A DNA stretch of 64,000 nt from JACMLD01 sp047602295 (GTDB taxonomy: Bacteria; Bacteroidota; Bacteroidia; Chitinophagales; Chitinophagaceae), in assembly GCA_047602295.1 (NCBI GenBank), contig JASGHP010000001.1, positions 4,216,001 through 4,280,000 of the forward strand. The letters run 5' to 3'. This document shows, in pieces, positions 61,053 to 64,000 of this stretch (position 1 is its first letter; each line of letters begins with the position of its first letter). A program made the translations under genes and the position numbers. A model generated the notes under the pieces. The model was given only the letters and a program-made list of their open reading frames with translations, was not told the DNA's origin and searched no databases.

Positions 61053-62096
61053 ATGGCAGACTTATCCCAATTCGATCCTAACAGGGCTGGCAACCCCAAC
61101 AACAATATTTTTGGACTGCCTTTTACAGAAGAAGAAGCAAAAGTGGTATTGCTACCAGTACCATGGGAAGTAACAGTAAGTTATATAGCCGGTACCGCCA
61201 GGGCTGGTGATCATATTTGCAAAGCTGCATTACAGGTAGACATTTTTGATACCGATGTACGCGATGGGTGGAAACAGGGTTTTTACATGCGACCCGCAGA
61301 TAAAAAGGTGTTGATGAAAAGCGACTACCTGCGCAAAGAGGCCGAACTCTACATTGATTATATCTCCAAAGGTGAAATAGTTGAAAAAAATACTTTCATG
61401 TCTAAGAGCATGAAAGAAATTAATGAAGGTGGCATCTATCTAAACAATTGGGTGTACCAGCAAACAAAAGATTTGCTCGACAAAGGAAAGCTGGTAGGCC
61501 TTGTTGGTGGAGACCATAGCACACCGCTTGGCTATTTTAAAGCCATTGCAGAAAAACATGGCGAGTTTGGCATTCTGCAAATTGATGCCCATGCAGATCT
61601 CCGCAAAAACTATGAAGGCTTTGCTTATAGTCACGCCTGCATTATGTACAATGCACTTAATGAAATTGAACAAGTAAAAAAACTGGTGCAGGTGGGTGTG
61701 CGTGATTTATGCGATGAAGAGTGGGAATACATCAGCAACAGCAATTACCGCGTGGTTACTTATTTTGATCATGAATTGAAAGAACGCCAGTTTGAAGGCC
61801 AGCACTGGAAAAAGATAGCAGACGAAATTATTACCCATCTTCCCAACAACGTTTACCTCAGTTTTGATATAGACGGCCTTGATCCAAAACTTTGCCCCAA
61901 TACGGGAACGCCTGTACCCGGCGGGTTAGAGCTCGAGCAAACTTATTACCTGCTAAGGCAAATCATCCGCAGCGGGCGAAAACTCATCGGCTTCGATCTT
62001 TGTGAAGTTGGTACGGGAGAAACAGAATGGGATGCCAACGTAGGTGCACGTATACTTTGGAAACTCTGCAATTTATTATTGGCAAGCAACAGTTAA
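61053..62096 (+). CDS. Ureohydrolase (agmatinase/arginase/formimidoylglutamase family)
   Basis: 347-residue di-manganese hydrolase. The metal motifs are complete: GGDHSTPLG, DAHADLRKNYEG and SFDIDGLDPKLCPNTGTPVPGG. These residues identify the fold and chemistry (release of urea or formamide from a guanidino or formimino substrate) but not the substrate. The N-terminal extension with DPNRAGNPNNNIFGLPF is longer than in E. coli SpeB. No adjacent histidine or polyamine genes give a hint. Cytosolic, single gene. Confidence 0.88.
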   Translation: MADLSQFDPNRAGNPNNNIFGLPFTEEEAKVVLLPVPWEVTVSYIAGTARAGDHICKAALQVDIFDTDVRDGWKQGFYMRPADKKVLMKSDYLRKEAELYIDYISKGEIVEKNTFMSKSMKEINEGGIYLNNWVYQQTKDLLDKGKLVGLVGGDHSTPLGYFKAIAEKHGEFGILQIDAHADLRKNYEGFAYSHACIMYNALNEIEQVKKLVQVGVRDLCDEEWEYISNSNYRVVTYFDHELKERQFEGQHWKKIADEIITHLPNNVYLSFDIDGLDPKLCPNTGTPVPGGLELEQTYYLLRQIIRSGRKLIGFDLCEVGTGETEWDANVGARILWKLCNLLLASNS

Positions 62097-62175
62097 TTGG
62101 AAATGTGATGAATGTGAAAATGTGAGAAATTGAAAGATTAATACAACAACAACATAAACCATAATTTTGAGGGTA

Positions 62176-62216
62176 CAAGCATTGGACTACTATTTAACTT
62201 CTGTTGTGTCACTCCC
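62176..62216 (-). repeat. Dispersed intergenic repeat, copy 4
   Basis: ACTACTATTTAACTTCTGTTGT followed by GTCACTCCCTTGTACT; the first 22 bases match copy 3 (39535 region) at 20 positions. Located between the ureohydrolase gene and an AGCT array. Confidence 0.6.
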
Positions 62217-62257
62217 TTGTACTGCATACCTTTATTGAGCTAAAGGTTTATCCGCAA

Positions 62258-62288
62258 AGCTCATAACTAACAGCTAAAACCCGCAGCT
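62258..62288. repeat. 7-nt-period AGCT/AACT array
   Basis: AGCT 62258, AACT 62265, AGCT 62272, then AGCT at 62285 (one base short of register). Ends 19 bases before the ATG at 62307. Confidence 0.6.
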
Positions 62289-62306
62289 TAAAATCAGGCT
62301 TCAACA

Positions 62307-62867
62307 ATGGTTTATCAATATGTAGTCACGCTAAAAAATAACAGTCGCCGGTATATAGACAGGTTTTCTTTATTGTTGCTTGCTATCTCTGCCATCTTAT
62401 TTTTACGAGAGCAGTACTTTTCTAACAACATAAAAATTGCCTATCTCTTTGGAGCCATCGCCATTCTTGCTATTGTGGGCTACAATCTATATCGACAAAA
62501 AACAAAACAAGAAACAGCTTTCTACAGCAGTGCCTTATTTATTGCGGCCATTGGCTGGGTTACCATGCCTTACCTCAACTGGCTTTTTATTCCGTTTGCT
62601 TTACTGGGTTTGTTTGAACGTCAGGCCAAACATCCGCTTGAAGTAGGTTTTACAGATACTGAAATTGCCATAAATACCCTTTTCAGGAAAAGGTATAAAT
62701 GGACCGATTTCAATAACATTATACTCAAAGACGATTTACTCACGCTGGATTTTAAATCGAACCGTTTATTACAACGTGAAACCATTGACGAAGAAGGCGA
62801 CGCGGACGAAGATGAATTCAATATCTATTGCCGCGAGCAATTAAGAAAAGCGCATCTTGTTTCCTGA
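62307..62867 (+). CDS. Membrane protein with PH-like C-terminal domain (first of pair)
   Basis: 186 residues: hydrophobic helices near 20-35, 42-60 and 72-102, then a soluble tail with FTDTEIAINTLFRKRYKWTDFNNIILKDDLLTLDFKSNRLL, which has the strand pattern of a bacterial PH-like (YcxB-type) domain, and an acidic run EEGDADEDEF. The next gene has the same plan, so the two look like diverged tandem duplicates. Function unknown. Confidence 0.7.
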   Translation: MVYQYVVTLKNNSRRYIDRFSLLLLAISAILFLREQYFSNNIKIAYLFGAIAILAIVGYNLYRQKTKQETAFYSSALFIAAIGWVTMPYLNWLFIPFALLGLFERQAKHPLEVGFTDTEIAINTLFRKRYKWTDFNNIILKDDLLTLDFKSNRLLQRETIDEEGDADEDEFNIYCREQLRKAHLVS

Positions 62868-62884
62868 GTTAATGATTGGAGAGC

Positions 62885-62916
62885 AAGTCAAAATTCAAAA
62901 GTAAAAATTCAAAACT
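62885..62916. repeat. 7-nt-period AAGT/AATT array
   Basis: AAGTC 62885, AATTC 62892, AAGTA 62899, AATTC 62906, AACTG 62913, all seven bases apart, 18 bases after the stop of the preceding gene. Confidence 0.65.
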
Positions 62917-63057
62917 GCTGGTTACACCTACCCTCACACCAATCTGTGAATCCGTGGCATCATTCCTTATATTCTTAAAAAAATCTTAAATTCAACAATA
63001 GCTTTTTTAGCTATATGGATTTTTTACTTGATTGCATCTGGTTAAAAAACTGCTCGT

Positions 63058-63663
63058 ATGAATGCTTTAGCCATCACTATTATTCATCCGGCTTACGAGA
63101 GCCTCAAACGCATAAGCCGTTTCCTGCACCTGGTTGCAGCCGTTCTCATCCTCTTTAATGCTTTACATCAGTTGCAGCAACCTACCCTTAACCATCTTTA
63201 TTTCTGGTGTCAGCTTTTTATAGGATTGGATATCATAGTAGTAGTCTTTACCAATCGCAATCTGGTACAGGAGCTACCAAGAATGAATGCGATATTCCGC
63301 TTTATTGAGTGCGTCATTTTCCTGGGTGCAGCAGCTATCCTCCTTTCTGAAACCAATTGGATTATGGGCTGCGTGTTGTTGCTGGTAAGCGGCGCTTATG
63401 GCTACCTTATGTTTTGCGAGCATAGGATGAACAATGCTGAAGCTGAGATGGTTAAATTCAACCATATTGGTATTACCATTTCGGGAATGCCTAATAGCGT
63501 TTTCTTCTCCTGGTCGCGGATTAACAACATTGATATTCGCTACGATAGCATCACTATAGACACTTCTGAAAACAAAAAACTCCATTTTTCGCTCCGTCAA
63601 AATCTTCAATTCGAAGAACTGGATCAAATTCACGAATTTTGCAGGCATTATTTGAAAACGTGA
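63058..63663 (+). CDS. Membrane protein with PH-like C-terminal domain (second of pair)
   Basis: 201 residues: helices near 20-40, 48-65, 82-98 and 102-118, then a soluble tail GITISGMPNSVFFSWSRINNIDIRYDSITIDTSENKKLHFSL that follows the same order as the tail of the previous protein (short strand, Trp, NNI, hydrophobic strand, Lys-rich turn, strand). Sequence identity is low, so this is a structural likeness seen by eye. A 7-nt array begins three bases after its stop. Confidence 0.7.
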   Translation: MNALAITIIHPAYESLKRISRFLHLVAAVLILFNALHQLQQPTLNHLYFWCQLFIGLDIIVVVFTNRNLVQELPRMNAIFRFIECVIFLGAAAILLSETNWIMGCVLLLVSGAYGYLMFCEHRMNNAEAEMVKFNHIGITISGMPNSVFFSWSRINNIDIRYDSITIDTSENKKLHFSLRQNLQFEELDQIHEFCRHYLKT

Positions 63664-63665
63664 GG

Positions 63666-63734
63666 CGTAAGACGTCAGTCGTGATAAAATCACTGATTGT
63701 CTGCTGCTCACGCCTGACGATTCACGATTCACGA
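63666..63734. repeat. 7-nt-period CGT/ACG array, two arms
   Basis: Left arm: CGT at 63666, 63673 and 63680. Right arm: ACG at 63710, 63717, 63724 and 63731. The arms are inverted and lie between a stop (63663) and the ATG at 63742. Confidence 0.75.
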
Positions 63735-63741
63735 CATTTTT

Positions 63742-64000
63742 ATGAATTATTCTCCATACATTCTTTATTCTGACGGCAAGGGAAACATTTTTGAAGACAC
63801 CAGTTTGTATGCTACGGGCAGAAGTGGCTGGGATGCATATCCTATAGACCCGGCAGACTGGATTGAACTGCCCGATGGCGGCTCGCTCTATGAATTGCCC
63901 GGCAGACGTGGCATTGGCATAGACGTAGAAACCGGCGATATGCGGCTTTGTGACAAAGGCTGGGCGGTTGCTGCGTTTATTCCACCCGCACATACAGGCT
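63742..64000 (+). CDS. N-terminal part of a possible radical SAM protein, cut by window end
   Basis: 86 codons from ATG 63742 (MNYSPYILYSDGKGNIFED). The visible part, with YATGRSGWDAYPIDPADWIELP, GGSLYELPGRRGIGID and CDKGWAVAAFIPPAHTG, is the kind of N-terminal region I associate from memory with a Bacteroidota radical SAM family; the cysteine motif itself would lie beyond the right edge, so this is unproven. No signal peptide. Reads into the window end without a stop. Confidence 0.5.
   Translation, partial: MNYSPYILYSDGKGNIFEDTSLYATGRSGWDAYPIDPADWIELPDGGSLYELPGRRGIGIDVETGDMRLCDKGWAVAAFIPPAHTG

Overview
The window reads as ordinary chromosome from a member of the Bacteroidota, most probably the family Chitinophagaceae. 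Grounds: a TonB-dependent receptor with a carboxypeptidase-regulatory N-terminus, a DUF5686 protein, GSCFA and DUF4294 proteins, a GH109-type oxidoreductase, a Bacteroidota-type AMP nucleosidase, TAnnTTTG-like promoter elements, low GC and A/T-rich spacers. This is inference from gene families; there is no rRNA marker. I see no tRNA, rRNA, CRISPR array, insertion sequence or prophage.

Layout. 1-792 is the end of a class I ribonucleotide reductase large-subunit gene cut by the left edge. 1.1-5.3 kb holds an NTF2-like protein, a lipid desaturase, a GH18 chitinase, a four-helix membrane protein and a bestrophin-like channel. 5.4-12.3 kb is one efflux operon: TetR regulator, TolC-like outer-membrane factor, lipoprotein adaptor, two ABC ATPases and two ABC-2 permeases. 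It resembles E. coli CecR/YbhGFSR with a dedicated outer-membrane channel. 12.5-18.6 kb is a minus-strand accessory cluster: a coiled-coil protein of unknown family, an allene-oxide-cyclase-like barrel, a 753-residue Trp/Cys-rich protein, a V8-like serine protease without a signal peptide, a regulatory-domain protein, a DUF1360 membrane protein and an 85-residue protein. It is the best candidate here for an undescribed multi-gene system. 19-24.4 kb: amino-acid permease, MBL-fold hydrolase, HsdR_N-like nuclease, AMP nucleosidase, FAS1 lipoprotein. 24.4-33.4 kb: TonB receptor, purC, lactonase, TrhO, DUF5686. 34-38.7 kb: penicillin acylase, an intergenic locus with a candidate mini-gene, bioF-like gene. 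38.9-48.8 kb: MiaE, GH109-like protein, sugar/choline-type kinase, GSCFA, HMG-CoA lyase, HTH regulator, envelope proteins, RlmB, NUDIX. 49-57.7 kb: metK, a truncated GT5 protein, panC-panD, flippase-like protein, heptose adenylyltransferase, envelope proteins. 57.8-64 kb: CcmF and CcmE, a ureohydrolase, two related membrane proteins and the start of a possible radical SAM gene.

The most striking non-gene signal is a set of intergenic arrays with a strict 7-nt period. A four-base core recurs every seven bases with three variable bases between. The core differs from locus to locus (AGCT, AGTT/AACT, ACTT, AGTC, AGTA, ACG). About half the arrays come as two inverted arms around a spacer, and many touch a stop or start codon. 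At least 14 loci are visible in 64 kb. A second, separate dispersed repeat of about 40 bp (core TGTTGyGTCGCA) has four apparent intergenic copies.
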